Of a stretch of 64,000 bases of DNA, positions 31,711-42,724 are shown piece by piece. The notes under the pieces are model-generated. The model did not search any database. It was not told where the DNA came from and was given only the letters and a program-made list of their open reading frames with translations. The position numbers were made by a program, and so were the translations under genes. The DNA lies in contig CM036753.1 of NCBI GenBank assembly GCA_020796225.1, positions 66,124,865 to 66,188,864 on the forward strand, given 5' to 3'. How positions within the stretch are numbered: position 1 is the first letter of the stretch; each line of letters starts with the position of its first letter. Source of the stretch: Arion vulgaris. Its lineage: Eukaryota > Mollusca > Gastropoda > Stylommatophora > Arionidae.

Positions 31711-31750
31711 ATCTATATATATATATATATATATTCATATATTCATATAT

Positions 31751-32013
31751 CGCCCGTGTGGTGCCGGGGCCCACAAGGGAAGCAATGATTAGTATTACTA
31801 CTACCTTCAAGGCATGTCGTAAGAGGCAACTGATGTAGGACCTAGGAAAGATATCATAGTAAATAAAAATGATCGCAGAAATCGGATGTGCTGGCCGACT
31901 TGTAGGCGGATAACTCATTTAACGTACAATCGCTTTTAGGGTCAGATCACATACAAACCACAAAGATTAGTTTAACAAGTGGTCAATATGTAGCGTTTGA
32001 AGAAGAAGAAGAA
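31751..32013 (+). mobile_element. SINE family A
   Basis: Plus-strand full-length copy: head gcccgtgtggtgccggggcc, core ggcatgtcgtaagaggcaac, body cgcagaaatcggatgtgctg, tail gaagaagaagaagaaag. It lies just right of the hAT MITE and a TA run. Confidence 0.93.
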
Positions 32014-32484
32014 AGCCCCCCCTTTTCTAGACTGCCCTAAAATGTGGTACTAGAGACAGTAACAAAAGTTCTGTTGTGTTTTTGTGTGTGTCATTTTGGG
32101 TGTTACTAAAAGGATAAACTAATAATCTATATACGTATCTACTTAGCATATAGTCCGTCTTTTGCAAAACGTCGCTCTCGTCAAATCCTGCCTAAAGACT
32201 CTCCCCCGTCTCTTTCAACGTCATATTCAAGGTTTCTTGAATTTCATGTTGCCACCGTCGTCTTGATCATCTCATATCTAAACTTCCATCAACAATGTCC
32301 TCCATTACTATTCTCTTCACAGCACTGTGACGTTTAATATGACAAATACGTTTCAGTTTCTGGGACATGATGTTCTTTATGTGTTAATGTTTGTCAGTGT
32401 TCAAGTCTTATAAGGTGTTTTAAATCTTATTTTTTTCTTCATACATCAAAGGGTCATATAAATATAAATAAATATATATCATTA

Positions 32485-32935
32485 TCAAGGTGTGTGACCT
32501 TTATAGGACGTTGCTCTCTTTGCAGCACATCTGAAATTCACTCTGTCTCTTGCCAGTTCACCCACTTTGTCGATGGTTATATTCATGGTTTCTTTAATAT
32601 CTTGTAGCCATTTTCTTCTTAGTCTGCCTCTACGTCCTGGGACCCTGCCCTGTAGTATTGTTCTTTCCAGGCCATCGTGACGCTTGATGTGACCAAAGTA
32701 TGTAATTTTTCTGTATAGTATGTTGTTTATCAGCCAATTCTCTTTAACATTTAGTTCTTTCAGGACATCAGTGTTCTTTCTTTTTCTGTCCATGGTATTC
32801 GTTGGATCTTTCTGTAGCATTTAGTTTCGAAGGACTGTATTTTCTTTCCTGTTTCTTTTGTGTAATGGTCCATGATTCATAAACATAAGTAGCCACTGGA
32901 AAAATGCATATTCTCAATATTTTTAATTTTAATAT
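32485..32935 (-). pseudogene. LINE family e, RT C-terminus
   Basis: A 111-codon minus frame (32485-32820) encodes a clean LINE C-terminus: MLQKDPTNTMDRKRK, ENWLINNILYRKITYFGHIK (the (W/Y)FGHI motif), RHDGLERTILQGRVPGRRG, RRKWLQDIKETMNI, then RDRVNFRCAAKRATS. Sequence upstream to about 32935 extends the similarity shared with 52535-52945. It lacks the polymerase domain, so it is 5'-truncated. Confidence 0.88.
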
Positions 32936-32984
32936 TTTGTTGGTGCTTTGCCATAAATATATATAGTTATATGTAAATATATAA

Positions 32985-33010
32985 CGAGAAAGAGAGAGAG
33001 AGAGAGATGG
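32985..33010. repeat. (GA)n microsatellite
   Basis: Short gagaga run following a TA-rich stretch. Confidence 0.9.
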
Positions 33011-33014
33011 GGGA

Positions 33015-33845
33015 ATAGAGAAAATAATATGCAGTCGTGACTGTACAGGTATTGTTTTTAAAAGTAATCAACAAAATTTCATTCAAGAGAAGCAACGATA
33101 CAACAAAGTGATTCATTAAACAGCTCTATGGTCTGATAGCTGCTTAGGAGATCAGTTGTAACCTACCCCATTAAACACTGTTTTTATTGCCTCCTCTATT
33201 GACACGACCCTGCATTGTTGTTGCTTTTGGACATACTTTACAAAGACGTCCAGCATATGAGAAGAAGATACTACCGGTGGGGCAGACTCCACTATCATTG
33301 TTCTGGACAGTATTTGGACAATCTCGAGAACTTGTGGTTCTCCTTGATTGATTGTCAGACCTCCAAATAGACGCTTGTGTTGATCAATGATAAACTACTC
33401 TAACCTCGATGGCAGATGATGATGGTTATGACCATGCTAAACCAGTTTGTCTTTGTTGTTTGGTTACACATAATTTCTTCTATTATCTCCAATAATTGTA
33501 TATAATACAAAGTCCGTTATACGTAACAGCGATACAAAAAACTATACCACACACCGTGTGGAACTCTTCCAACAAAGAAACTCGACATACTTGATATATC
33601 ACACCACTCATGGATTGTGACCAGACTTGATTCAATCATGCTTATTTAATCCCACTTGAGGATTATAGAAATCAAATTCGAGAGTAATATAGAATAACGT
33701 TCTGCATTTTCATTACACTCAGCAATATTGCCTGTATTACAATAATCCCACTCAACACTATCATGTGCAAACAAACACTAGTATATTGAAATTAGCAGGT
33801 TTTGTTTGGCTTTAAAGGAGCCGTTTTCTTCTGCAATCTTTGCTT
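33015..33845. other. No gene seen
   Basis: Apparently single-copy sequence with no domain-bearing frame. A splice-like structure cannot be argued. Confidence 0.5.
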
Positions 33846-33861
33846 TTTCTTTCTGTTTTAA

Positions 33862-34025
33862 CTGATCCAGAAGCACTTGAGCTTTCAACTCATCGGCTCG
33901 GTGTCATGGACATCGTAACCCTTCGGTTCGGTGCCACGAACATTGGAGAACCGGTGAAATCTGGAGAACCTGTGGCTTTTCTGACAGCCCGCGAAATTGA
34001 GCCCGCACTCACAGGGAGCTTGATC
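33862..34025 (-). mobile_element. SINE family E, truncated
   Basis: Minus-strand E body with the paired tcggctcggtgtca and tcggttcggtgcca segments and a B-box region. A small internal duplication (ggagaaccggtgaaatctgg, agaacct) lies near 33950. The tRNA-like A-box end is lost at the right. Confidence 0.82.
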
Positions 34026-34085
34026 TTTGATTTAAAAAACAACAACTCGTTACTGACAGTAATACTGCTTTTTAGAACGATGTAG

Positions 34086-34175
34086 GACAGGTGTGACATG
34101 ATCCTGTGGAATTTAATGGCCGCATGGCTAGTGTAGTCGCCGCTAAACTGTACAGGTTAGGATTTTATCTGTATG
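34086..34175 (+). repeat. Dispersed repeat J, unexpanded copy
   Basis: Contains ggtgtgacatgatcctgtgg, aatttaatggccgcatggct, agtgtagtcgccgc, ctgtacaggttaggatttta: the same order as at 26268 but with one copy of the 20-bp unit. Serves as the reference for the pre-expansion state. Confidence 0.88.
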
Positions 34176-34349
34176 TGCTGCTCACTGATGCTACATATGA
34201 GGTTGGGTTCACTCTCCGCCACGAGGTTGTTTGCTGGTCATCAAGTTTTCCTATAGTCATGCGTGCAACGTTCAAGATCGAGAATAATCATGTCTCTTAT
34301 CATTGCACCTTTGCTTTAGTGTCAGTCTCTGAAAACTGCACACTGTGTT

Positions 34350-34640
34350 CTCTATACTCAAGTCTTGCTGATGCTACAAATAAGAATGAAAAATTGAAGT
34401 ATGTTTGACATGTAAAGAAAAAAGAACGATTGGGGAAGACATTATTGAAGGAAGCATCCCGGCAAGGAGAAGAAGAGGAAGATCACGAAAAAGATGGATT
34501 CAGTGTGTAACTTATGATTTGAGCATGACTGCTGCAGGGGCGGGCCATCTGGCTTATTAAAGAAAGACATTTTGCAGGATTTATAGGGTGTCAAAGTTCT
34601 GCTCAAGACAAGCTATTCGACGGTGATAACGTTCTCAAGT
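34350..34640 (+). pseudogene. LINE family d RT C-terminus and 3' end
   Basis: Frames give RLGKTLLKEASRQGEEEEDH-like sequence with the RRRRGRSRKRWIQ segment one frame away, then DLSMTAAGAGHLAY and a GVKVLLKTSYS-like tail. The end resembles gctcaagacaagctattcga plus a degraded gatgat tail. Multiple stops. Confidence 0.78.
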
Positions 34641-34795
34641 CTAGTCAGTATTATTCTGTCTTTTCTTGTTGTCACAGAGGGTGCATGCTCATTAGGAAAT
34701 AGTAAACACATTTGAACAAATGGGCTGCCATAAGATTTTACAAGCAGAAAACCTCACTTTTGATTAGCAAATCTAATTCTTTATTTAAAGAGATG

Positions 34796-35035
34796 GTCTC
34801 TTTGACGAAGTGGTTAAGACATTTATCTATTATTCTGAAGGTTGTGAGTTCGAATCGGGACCGAGTCCCATGTGAAATGTTTTCATGAGATCCCTAGGAT
34901 TGTTACTGAAACTACGGAGTTCGTGTTTTTTTGCAACACTCTCGGCAGATGATGTGCTATTTCTGCCGACAGGGGCGGAGCTATTATGGGGAAACTGGGT
35001 ATAATGAAGACAATCCTTTAAATATTAGCTGTAAT
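34796..35035 (+). mobile_element. tRNA-derived SINE, family F
   Basis: Head gtctctttgacgaagtggtt (A box gacgaagtgg) and gtgagttcgaatcgggacc (B box). The body includes ccctaggattgttactgaa, ctacggagttcgtg and caacactctcggcag. Well preserved to about 35035. Confidence 0.9.
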
Positions 35036-35419
35036 ATGACAGATTACCAGATCTGATTGGTCATACAGAAAGCTATTAGTTCCAATTCGTGTCTGAAAAA
35101 ATAAGACAGTCAAGATAAGGTATGTATAACAGAAATGAGAAAGAGAGGAAGGACATGTAGAAGATAGTTTCAAGATGTAACCACTAAATTATACAATGTA
35201 TGTATCAGATGCGGGATACATTGCATATGATATAGATGTTTGTTATGATAACTGTCATGGGAGTGATATTCTGTAAGATATATTCTAATTAATTAATTAA
35301 TTAAACAATATATGGTTAATGTATGGTTATTAACAAAAATATAAAAAAAACACTGCAACAATATGTTGCACAGTTGTAGTAATTGCTAATTTATTTTTTG
35401 AAGTTTAGACAAAAATATT

Positions 35420-35680
35420 GTTTGTAGTAATCATCAAATAGCTTGTCCTGAGCAGAATTTGCCCTCAACGTCCTTGTTCTCACTCATACATCAAAATATG
35501 TGCCGCTAGTAAATGAATTTATTTGAGTTTAGAAAATGTTGTTTCTAATTATCAAATACTTGTCCTGAGCAGATTGGCCCAAAGTCCTTTGATTCTCTCT
35601 CATGCATCGCATCCATCATGTTCAAATCATCAGTTACATTCTGAATCCATCTTCATCGTGGTCTTCCTCTTCTTCTCTTT
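35420..35680 (-). pseudogene. LINE family d 3' ends, two minus-strand pieces
   Basis: 35428-35480 and 35548-35680 both begin with the reversed 3' end (atcaaata, cttgtcctgagcaga). The second continues into the C-terminal coding part (catcatgttcaaatcatcag, ttacattctgaatccatctt, gtggtcttcctcttcttc). Either two overlapping insertions or a partial duplication. Confidence 0.72.
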
Positions 35681-35867
35681 GTTGGTAATAAACAAACGTA
35701 AAACGGAGCTCATTTTCCTGTCATGAAGTGTTTTGGGAGAATATAATGTTAGGTTCTATTTCTATTGAACTTACTGAACAGAATTGGTCAGAGTCGTGTA
35801 GACTTTCTTTACTTTCTGATGTTTCTCTAGTACTAAATTGTGGCTGGGTTGACGTGAGACACACTCT

Positions 35868-35942
35868 TTTTGTGGAATTTGATCCTGGGGGCCACACGCC
35901 TACACAACGAATGCACTACCAACTACGCTATGGCGGCTATTA
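35868..35942 (-). other. tRNA-like sequence
   Basis: The minus strand reads gccgccatagcgtagttggt, agtgcattcgttg, then caggatcaaattcc, like an A box and a weak B box. I do not see a closed cloverleaf, so it is probably a SINE head, not a working tRNA gene. Confidence 0.5.
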
Positions 35943-35982
35943 GATGATATGATAGGTGTCTGAAATAAATGTGAACTATTAT

Positions 35983-36234
35983 CTTCTTCTTCTTCTTTGC
36001 GTTCGTTCTTTACGACAATTTTAATCACTCTTTGTATATGTTTGATCTTTACCAGAACGTGTATACGTTGCACATTGGTTTGGTAGGCCCCTAAACGCAT
36101 AGACTTCTACACGTTTAGGACACATGCATCCGATTTCAGCAAACCTCCTTAGTCGCCTCTTACGACATGCGTAGCAGGTAACAGTGGTTCTATTCTTTAC
36201 ACCCCAAATTTGGGCCCCGTAACCACTCGGGCGT
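35983..36234 (-). mobile_element. SINE family B with 8-bp TSD
   Basis: Complete minus-strand B copy: (TTC)n tail at the left, core gtcgcctcttacgacatgcg in the middle, head ccactcgggc at the right. The flanking 8-bp actattat occurs at 35975-35982 and 36235-36242. Inserted at the left edge of the LINE c copy below. Confidence 0.93.
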
Positions 36235-36242
36235 ACTATTAT

Positions 36243-36905
36243 AATACATACAGCAGGACCCGATAGTGATTCAAGGTAGGGATATAGAAGTTATTGGTGA
36301 ATGTGTCTACCCTGGAAGCAAGATCAGCTAACCCGGAGGTACAGATGAGGACACTAATGCCAGGATTAGGAAAGCCCGACAAGGCTTTGCTTTCCTGCAC
36401 ACAGTGTGTAAATCTACTGCAATCTCCACTTAAACAAAGCTCTGGATATTCATCTCAAATGTGAAATCTGTGTCGCTGCATGGCTCGGAAACGTAGCGAG
36501 TCACAAAGTTAAATACAGATAAGATGCGTACCTTTGTCAACGGATGTCTTCGGTGGATTATCAGACTGAGATGGTATAACAGAGTTGCAAACACAGACCT
36601 GTGGATAAGAACAGAACAGGAACCCATGATGACCCAGGCTAAAAGGAGAGAATAGCGATGGGTTGGGCATACCCTACTGAAGACACAGTCGAGTGTCACT
36701 AGACAAACACTTGGGGTGAATCCGCACGGAAAACGGAAAAGAGGACGTTCTAAACAGACCTGGAGACGAAGTCTTCTTGGGAAACTGAAGGCTGCTCGAC
36801 TATCCTGGGAGACCATCAAGAAAACAGACATAGACCGGGAAAATTGGCAAACAACTGTTGAGGTCAGATGCTCAACGAGGAGCAGAGATGAATAAGTAAG
36901 TAACT
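36243..36905 (+). pseudogene. LINE family c, post-polymerase region to 3' end
   Basis: The longest family c copy. In order, across stops and frameshifts: VIGECVYPGSKIS (the YLGS-like segment after the polymerase palm), DEDTNARIRKARQGFAFLH, LHGSET (compare YGSETW), RCLRWI-like residues, a RVGHTLLKT segment (WxGHxLR), NPHGKRKRGRSKQTWRRSLL, AARLSWETIKKTDIDRENW, TTVEVRCSTR. It ends in a taag-rich 3' end. It lacks the YADD palm and endonuclease, so it is 5'-truncated. It is the template against which other c fragments and the 46.7-47.4 kb array are read. Confidence 0.88.
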
Positions 36906-36912
36906 AATTATA

Positions 36913-37170
36913 CAGGGTGTTCAAGATAATTGCAGCCTCATTGACAATTCGAAAGTTGCCAGGTACACATTGAGTTGTGTTTATTTACTATTTAAACCGG
37001 TTCTGACTAGCTCGTCCTACATCACATTTGTTCATTGCCCCTTTCCGCACTACAATTGCACACCGTCACACAACCTTGACCTATACTACGTCATAACTGA
37101 ACCTTCTCATTTCCATACATATATGCCAGATTAGCTCCATTCACGGGCTGCTTTTAAATTGAACACCCTG
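36913..37170. mobile_element. Tc1/mariner-type MITE, copy 1
   Basis: 258 bp with inverted ends cagggtgttcaa and ttgaacaccctg, flanked by TA on both sides (36911-36912 and 37171-37172). A second, older copy at 38917-39188 confirms it is a repeated unit. No open frame of note. Confidence 0.92.
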
Positions 37171-37417
37171 TATATGACCACTTTATCTAATGTCCATTTT
37201 CTTTCCTTGTTTACATGAAATAATGTTTAATTACATTTTTTTTCTATGTTTTGTAATTCCCAGGGCGTCAGGTAACAATCTAGTCAAATGTATACTATTT
37301 GAAGCAAAAGTTCTTCAACAACAAGTGGCAGTTGTTGCTACACGCTCTTTAAGAAATAATAAGAAACATGTAGAAGGGAGAAAATATGAATATCTTTAAC
37401 TATAATATCTATATAGT

Positions 37418-37885
37418 CTTCGTGTCCCGTTTAACACATAAAGCTTCCACAAATCATCATCTCGTGTCCCATTTAACACATAAAGCTTCCACATATGATC
37501 ATCTCGTGTCCCATTTAACACATAAAGCTTCCACAAATCATCATCTCGTGTCCCGTTTAACACATAAAGCTTCCACAAATGATCATCTCTTGTCCCGTTT
37601 AACACATAAAGCTTCCATAAATGATCATCTCGTGTCCCGTTTAACACATAAAGCTTCCATAAATGATCATCTCGTGTCCCATTTAACACATAAAGCTTCC
37701 ACAAATCATCATCTCGTGTCCCGTTTAACACATAAAGCTTCCACAAATGATCATCTCGTGTCCGTTTAATACATAAAGCTTCCACAAATGATCATCTCGT
37801 GTCCCGTTTAACACATAAAGCTTCCACAAATGATCATCTCGTGTCCCGTTTAACACATAAAGCTTCCATAAATGATCATTTATCG
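37418..37885. repeat. Tandem array, 42-bp unit (about 11 units), LINE-derived
   Basis: 42-bp units containing cgtgtcccgtttaacacata and aagcttccacaaatgatcat. Reversed, the unit reads ttgtggaagctttatgtgtt then aaacgggacacgag. This closely resembles the coding end of the LINE at 63055-63312 (ttgtggaagccttatgtgtc, aatcgggacac; LVEALCVNRDT). The period is 14 codons, so both strands stay open for about 125 codons without being genes. Confidence 0.93.
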
Positions 37886-38035
37886 CGGTTTATATATATT
37901 TTTTATCTTAGTTTTTATTTCATTTACCTCGATTTCTATTTTCTTTACCTTAGTGTCTTTTATCTTTACTTCAACTACACCGGTTTATATTTCATCTTGT
38001 ACAATTTATGCTTCATCTACATTGACTTACTTGAC

Positions 38036-38265
38036 ATATTCCTCTCCGCTCCTCGTGGAGCATAGGTCCTCTTAGTCTCTTGCTGTTTTTGTTATGCTTC
38101 CCAGGACAGTCCAACACTCTTCACTTCCGCACGAAGAATCCGTCTTTAGGTCTGCCTAAGAGTCCCATTTCAGTTTTACCAGCGGATTTCACTCAAGTGT
38201 TTGTCCAGTGACACTTTAATGTGTTTTCCATAGGATGTGCCCTATCTACGTTATCACTTTATCTC
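38036..38265 (-). pseudogene. LINE family c C-terminal fragment
   Basis: Minus strand: a degraded AKRRE-like region, NPLVKLKWDS (compare NPHGKRKRG), LRQT-like residues, then reversed ctccacgaggagcggagagg at the 3' end. More decayed than 36243-36905. Confidence 0.65.
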
Positions 38266-38269
38266 AGCT

Positions 38270-38915
38270 TAATTTAAATTATCTACCAACATTGTATTAT
38301 TTGATTTTGATTTTTGTGTAACCCTTTCGCTGCTACATACTTTCAGAAGACGGATATAAAAATAGCTAATCTTTGTTTCTAGGCCACAAACGTGAATGTA
38401 CATCTATAGTAGTGGCAGTAGAAACGTATAACGTGTTAACACGTCTTTAGTCCACAGAGGAAAGATAATAACAGACGTGTTAATACGTCTTTAGCAGTGA
38501 ATGGGGAAAACGTCTATACACGTCCTTAGCAGCTAAAAATTGTCTCTCGCAATTACTGACTTTAATACAAACCTAGCATTTCTACCAGTCTGATTAAACG
38601 TCCACGTTAAATAAATGACAACGCGTATCTTAATGATCTTCAGTCGGTCTGAGACACTAACTTGCGAGTGAAAGTACTTGTCAGCATTCACGATCTTTGG
38701 TTCCTGGGAGTCGGTCATTAAGAATTTCGATATGCATCTTCTTGACTAGACTGAAGGCAATGAATCGTAGAATCTTACAGAGTTTTCAATGGGACCTGCT
38801 ACTGTTCTATTCTGGGAAACCTGTGTTTGTTTCACAGTTGTATATTTATTTCTATTTGTTATATTCAATATTTCTTTTATTGTTCCTCAAAACGGTGAAA
38901 AAGCATATGGTTCTT
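38270..38915. other. No gene seen
   Basis: Contains a short direct repeat near 38430-38530 (acacgtctttag repeated at about 45-50-base spacing). No recognisable protein. Confidence 0.5.
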
Positions 38916-38916
38916 T

Positions 38917-39188
38917 TGAATAAAAGTGTTCAAGATAAAAGCAGCACCGTTGACAAATCAAAAGTTGCCAGGTACGCATTGCGTTTTGTATATTTACTAC
39001 TTAAACCGGTTCTGACTTGCTCGTCCTTCGGTCACATTTGTTCATCGCCCCTTCCCGCGCCATAATTACACACCATCACAAAAAGACTTGCTCACTTGAC
39101 CCATACTATGTCATAATTGAACCTCATTTTCATAAATAAATGCTAGATTGGTACCATTGACCGGCTGCTTTTATTTTGAACACCGTGT
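38917..39188. mobile_element. Tc1/mariner-type MITE, copy 2
   Basis: About 80 percent similar to 36913-37170 (shared aaagttgccaggtacgcatt, taaaccggttctgactt). The left end is degraded; the right end reads ttgaacaccgtg. Older than copy 1. Confidence 0.85.
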
Positions 39189-39199
39189 AGAAGAATACT

Positions 39200-39415
39200 C
39201 CTTATACCATTGTCAGGGAAAAGAACAACTGGACTTATCCAGACAAAACTGAAAGAAAAGGAAAACTGTCTGATGCTACAAATAAGAATGAAAAAAATGA
39301 AGAATTGTGAACAAATAAAGAGACAAGGCGAGTTAGAGAAGACTATTATGGAAGAAGGTATCCAGACAGAGTTTGAGATACAGATAACATGACTGCAGAA
39401 CATATGTTGCTAATA
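39200..39415 (+). pseudogene. LINE family d fragment
   Basis: Encodes NCLMLQIRMKKMKNCEQIKR then ELEKTIMEEGIQ, matching the TNKNEKLKY..RLGKTLLKE region of other d copies. The 3' part is lost. Confidence 0.65.
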
Positions 39416-39427
39416 TACCCAAGATAT

Positions 39428-39688
39428 CTTCTTCTCTTCCTCTTCTGTGCGTTTGTTCTTTATGACCAATTTTAATCACTCTTTGTGATATGTTTGATCT
39501 TTGCCAAGAACGTGTATACGTTGTACATTGGTTTGGTAGGCCCTCACGCATAGACTTCTACACGTTTAGAACACGTGCGTTCGATTTCAGACAAACCTCC
39601 TTTTTCGCCTCGTACGACTTGCGTGGCAGGTAACAATGGTTCTATTCTTGACACCCCAAATTTGGGCCCCGGTAAACACTTGGGCGTG
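39428..39688 (-). mobile_element. SINE family B with 10-bp TSD
   Basis: Complete minus-strand B copy with an impure TTC tail, a mutated core (gcctcgtacgacttgcg) and the head at the right. Target duplications cccaagatat at 39418-39427 and 39689-39698 are identical despite the diverged body. Confidence 0.93.
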
Positions 39689-39839
39689 CCCAAGATATGA
39701 AGAACAGAGAAACACTAATATTACCATCACAACATCATTTCAGGACATTTATATACAATAACTAGGTGACTATGAACGAGCACTGCTTTATTTGAACTTA
39801 TCGAAGTTGAGAATCCCATAGGCTGCTAAAATAACTAAT

Positions 39840-40135
39840 GTGTTTGTGTTACATGAGATCAAGACACAGAGAAAACTTATCAATATAAGAAAGAGGCAGT
39901 CATCGTTTTTCGGACATATGATGAGGAGCTGAGGTTTATAACACATTGTGACAATTGGTAAAATCGAGGGTAGACGAGACAGAGGAAGACAGAGAGAAAA
40001 GTTTGAATATCTTGACTTCATGGCACGGAAGAGAGTCAACATCTGAAATGATAGCAAACACCAGAGACAGAGATTTGTGGAGATCCGTGATCACCTAAAC
40101 CAGCCGGCACGGCACCTGACAATGATTGAAGTTGA
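39840..40135 (+). pseudogene. LINE family h RT C-terminus and 3' end
   Basis: Reads HEIKTQRKLINIRKRQSSFF then GHMM, a TIGKIEGRRDRGRQREKFE segment and a short EIRDHLNQPARHL end. This is the KRQLSFxGHxMR...GKIEGKRxRGRQR C-terminus common to one LINE group. It ends ccggcacggcacctga with an atga-type tail. Confidence 0.85.
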
Positions 40136-40249
40136 TGTCTGAAAGTGTACATAGTTAAAGAAAGTCATAAACATTATAGCTAAATTACTGAAGCAATTGA
40201 AATATTACTAAAATAATCAGTACAGAATTGTCATATAAGAAAATAATCG

Positions 40250-42335
40250 AAGTGGCGCACAGGTATCAACAATATCAACAAGGAAAAAAGAAAGAAGGAG
40301 ATGGAAGCGGTTTCGACATACATTAAAAATGCAGTTGACCAGACACCCATATATGGCTCTGAAATGGAAACCTGAAGTCAAAAGGGGTAGGGAAAGAACT
40401 AGATACATGGAGACGAACTATAGACAGAGAAAGGGAAGGGGAAGATCTAGATACATGGAGACAAACTATAGACAGAGAAAGGGAAGGGGAAGATCTAGAT
40501 ACATGGAGACGAACTATAGACAGAGAAAGGGAAGGGGAAGATCTAGATACATGGAGACGAACTATAGACAGAGAAAGGGAAGATCTAGATACTGGAGACG
40601 AAACTCATGAGACGAACTATAGACAGAAAGGAAGGGAAGATCTAGATACATGGAGACAAACTATAGACAGAGAAAGGGAAGGGGAAGATCTAGATACATG
40701 GAGACGAACTATAGACAGAGAAAGGGAAGATCTAGATACATGGAGACGAACTATAGACAGAGAAAGGGAAGATCTAGATACATGGAGACGAACTATAGAC
40801 AGAGAAAGGAAGATCTAGATCATGGAGACGAAATAGACAGAGAAAGGGAAGATCTACATGGAGACGAACTATAGACAGAGAAAGGGAAGGGGAAGATCTA
40901 GATACATGGAGACGAACTATAGACAGAGAAAGGGAAGATCTAGATACATGGAGACGAACTATAGACAGAGAAAGTGAAGATCTAGATACATGGAGACGAA
41001 CTATAGACAGAGAAAGGGAAGATCTAGATACATGGAGACGAAATATAGACAGAGAAAGGGAAGATCTAGATACATGGAGACGAACTATAGACAGAGAAAG
41101 GGAAGATCTAGATACATGGAGACTGAGACTATAGAAAGAGAAAGTGAAGGGGAAGATCTAGATACATGGAGACGAACTATAGACAGAGAAAGGGAAGATC
41201 TAGATACATGGAGACGAACTATAGACAGAGAAAGGGAAGATCTAGTTACATGGAGACGAACTATAGACAGAGAAAGGGAAGATCTAGATACATGGAGACG
41301 AACTATAGACAGAGAAAGGGAAGATCTAGATACATGGAGACGAACTATAGACAGAGAAAGGGAAGATCTAGATACATGGAGACGAACTATAGACAGAGAA
41401 AGGGAAGATCTAGATACATGGAGACGAACTATAGACAGAGAAAGGGAAGGGGAAGATCTAGATACATGGAGACGAACTATAGACAGAGAAAGAGAAGGGG
41501 AAGATCTAGATATATGGAGACGAACTATAGAGAAAGTGAAGATCTGGATACATGGAGACGAACTATAGACAGAGAAAGGGAAGGGGAAGATCTAGATACA
41601 TGGAGACGAACTATAGAGAGAGAAAGTGAAGATCTGGATACATGGAGACGAACTATAGACAGAGAAAGGGAAGGGGAAGATCTAGATACATGAAGACGAA
41701 CTATGGACAGAGAAAGGGAAGATCTAGATACATGGAGACTAACTATAGACAGAGAAAGGGAAGATCTAGATACATGGAGACGAACTATAGACAGAGAAAG
41801 GGAAGATCTAGATACATGGAGACTAACTATAGACAGAGAAAGTGAAGATCTAGATACATGGAGACTAACTATAGACAGAGAAAGGGAAGGGGAAGATCTA
41901 GATACATGAAGACGAACTATAGACAGAGAAAGGGAAGATCTAGATACATGGAGACTAACTATAGACAGAGAGAAAGGAAGATATAGATACATGGAGACGA
42001 ACTATAGACAGAGAAAGGGAAGATCTAGATACATGAAGACGAACTATAGGCAGAGAAAGGGAAGGGGAAGATTTAGATACATGGAGATGAACTATAGACA
42101 GAGAAGGGGAAGATCTAGATACATGGAGACGAACTATAGACAGAGAAAGAAAAGGGGAAGATCTAGATACATGGAGACGAACTATAGACAGAGAAAGAGA
42201 AGGGGAAGATCTAGATACATGGAGACGAACTATAGACAGAGAAAGGGAAGGTGCATGAAACCTCTGGAATGAACTAAGCTAGCTAGAACAAGACAGATAT
42301 AGTTGGAGCTAACTTGTTGATACTTAATGCTTCAA
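40250..42335 (+). pseudogene. LINE C-terminus interrupted by its own 42-bp expansion
   Basis: Left flank 40285-40400 encodes RRRWKRFRHTLKMQLTRHPY and ALKWKPEVKRGRE, then (one frame over) LDTWRRTIDRERE. The right flank 42250-42300 reads LWNELS.LEQDRYSWS, the normal continuation of this LINE C-terminus (compare TWNELxWLAQDRxxW). Between them the TWRRTIDRE-coding stretch is repeated about 42 times. The parent copy is therefore one LINE 3' end whose DTWRRTIDRERE segment was amplified in place. Confidence 0.9.
40400..42255. repeat. Tandem array, 42/48-bp units (about 42 units)
   Basis: Units atagacagagaaagggaaga then tctagatacatggagacgaa and ct. A 6-bp longer form has an extra aggggaag block. Units are multiples of three, so the METNYRQRKGRSRY and DTWRRTIDREREDL frames remain open up to 192 codons. 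Long and short forms occur in runs, consistent with segmental duplication. A (GA)n-like cryptic simplicity within the unit may have aided slippage. Confidence 0.98.
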
Positions 42336-42449
42336 GAAGAGTTTAGAAAATAGAAGTCATTGTAGAAAAAAAAGTAAGAAGAAAATAGCCAATTCGAAGA
42401 GGTCAAAGCTATGAACATTTCAGTTTTTAAAGACAAGACACTACATAGT

Positions 42450-42720
42450 GGTGCAATGACCGTTAAGTAATGAAAATCCTGGCATATTATTTACAGGACG
42501 TAGCCATCAACCACAGTAAACGAGTCGTCTATTTTCTAGGTACCACTTATACGTTCAGTAGTTTTCCATTGCGTTCTGGACGGTGAGGTCTATTTTGCCT
42601 TTTTGTAAAGAATACCATAGAAAAGAATTTGCTTCCAAACTTGCTTACCTCGGAGTTTGATCCAGGCACGCTTGGGTTAAGATCGAGCTTGCTACCGGTT
42701 GAGCTACAGACGCTCACAAA
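42450..42720 (-). mobile_element. tRNA-derived SINE, family C
   Basis: Minus-strand copy. The head is at the right (gtctgtagctcaaccggtag on the minus strand, B-box region ttgggttaagatcg altered). The body is reversed at the left (acgagtcgtctattttctag, gtaccacttatacgttcagt). Confidence 0.82.
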
Positions 42721-42724
42721 CGTT

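Noticed and set aside
37386..37785. 127-129-codon frames on both strands
   Set aside because: Product of the 42-bp satellite; no start context or domain.
40990..41992. Long open frames (up to 192 codons) as a repetitive protein gene
   Set aside because: Frames exist only because units are multiples of three. Several frames and both strands are open, and the unit derives from a LINE C-terminus.
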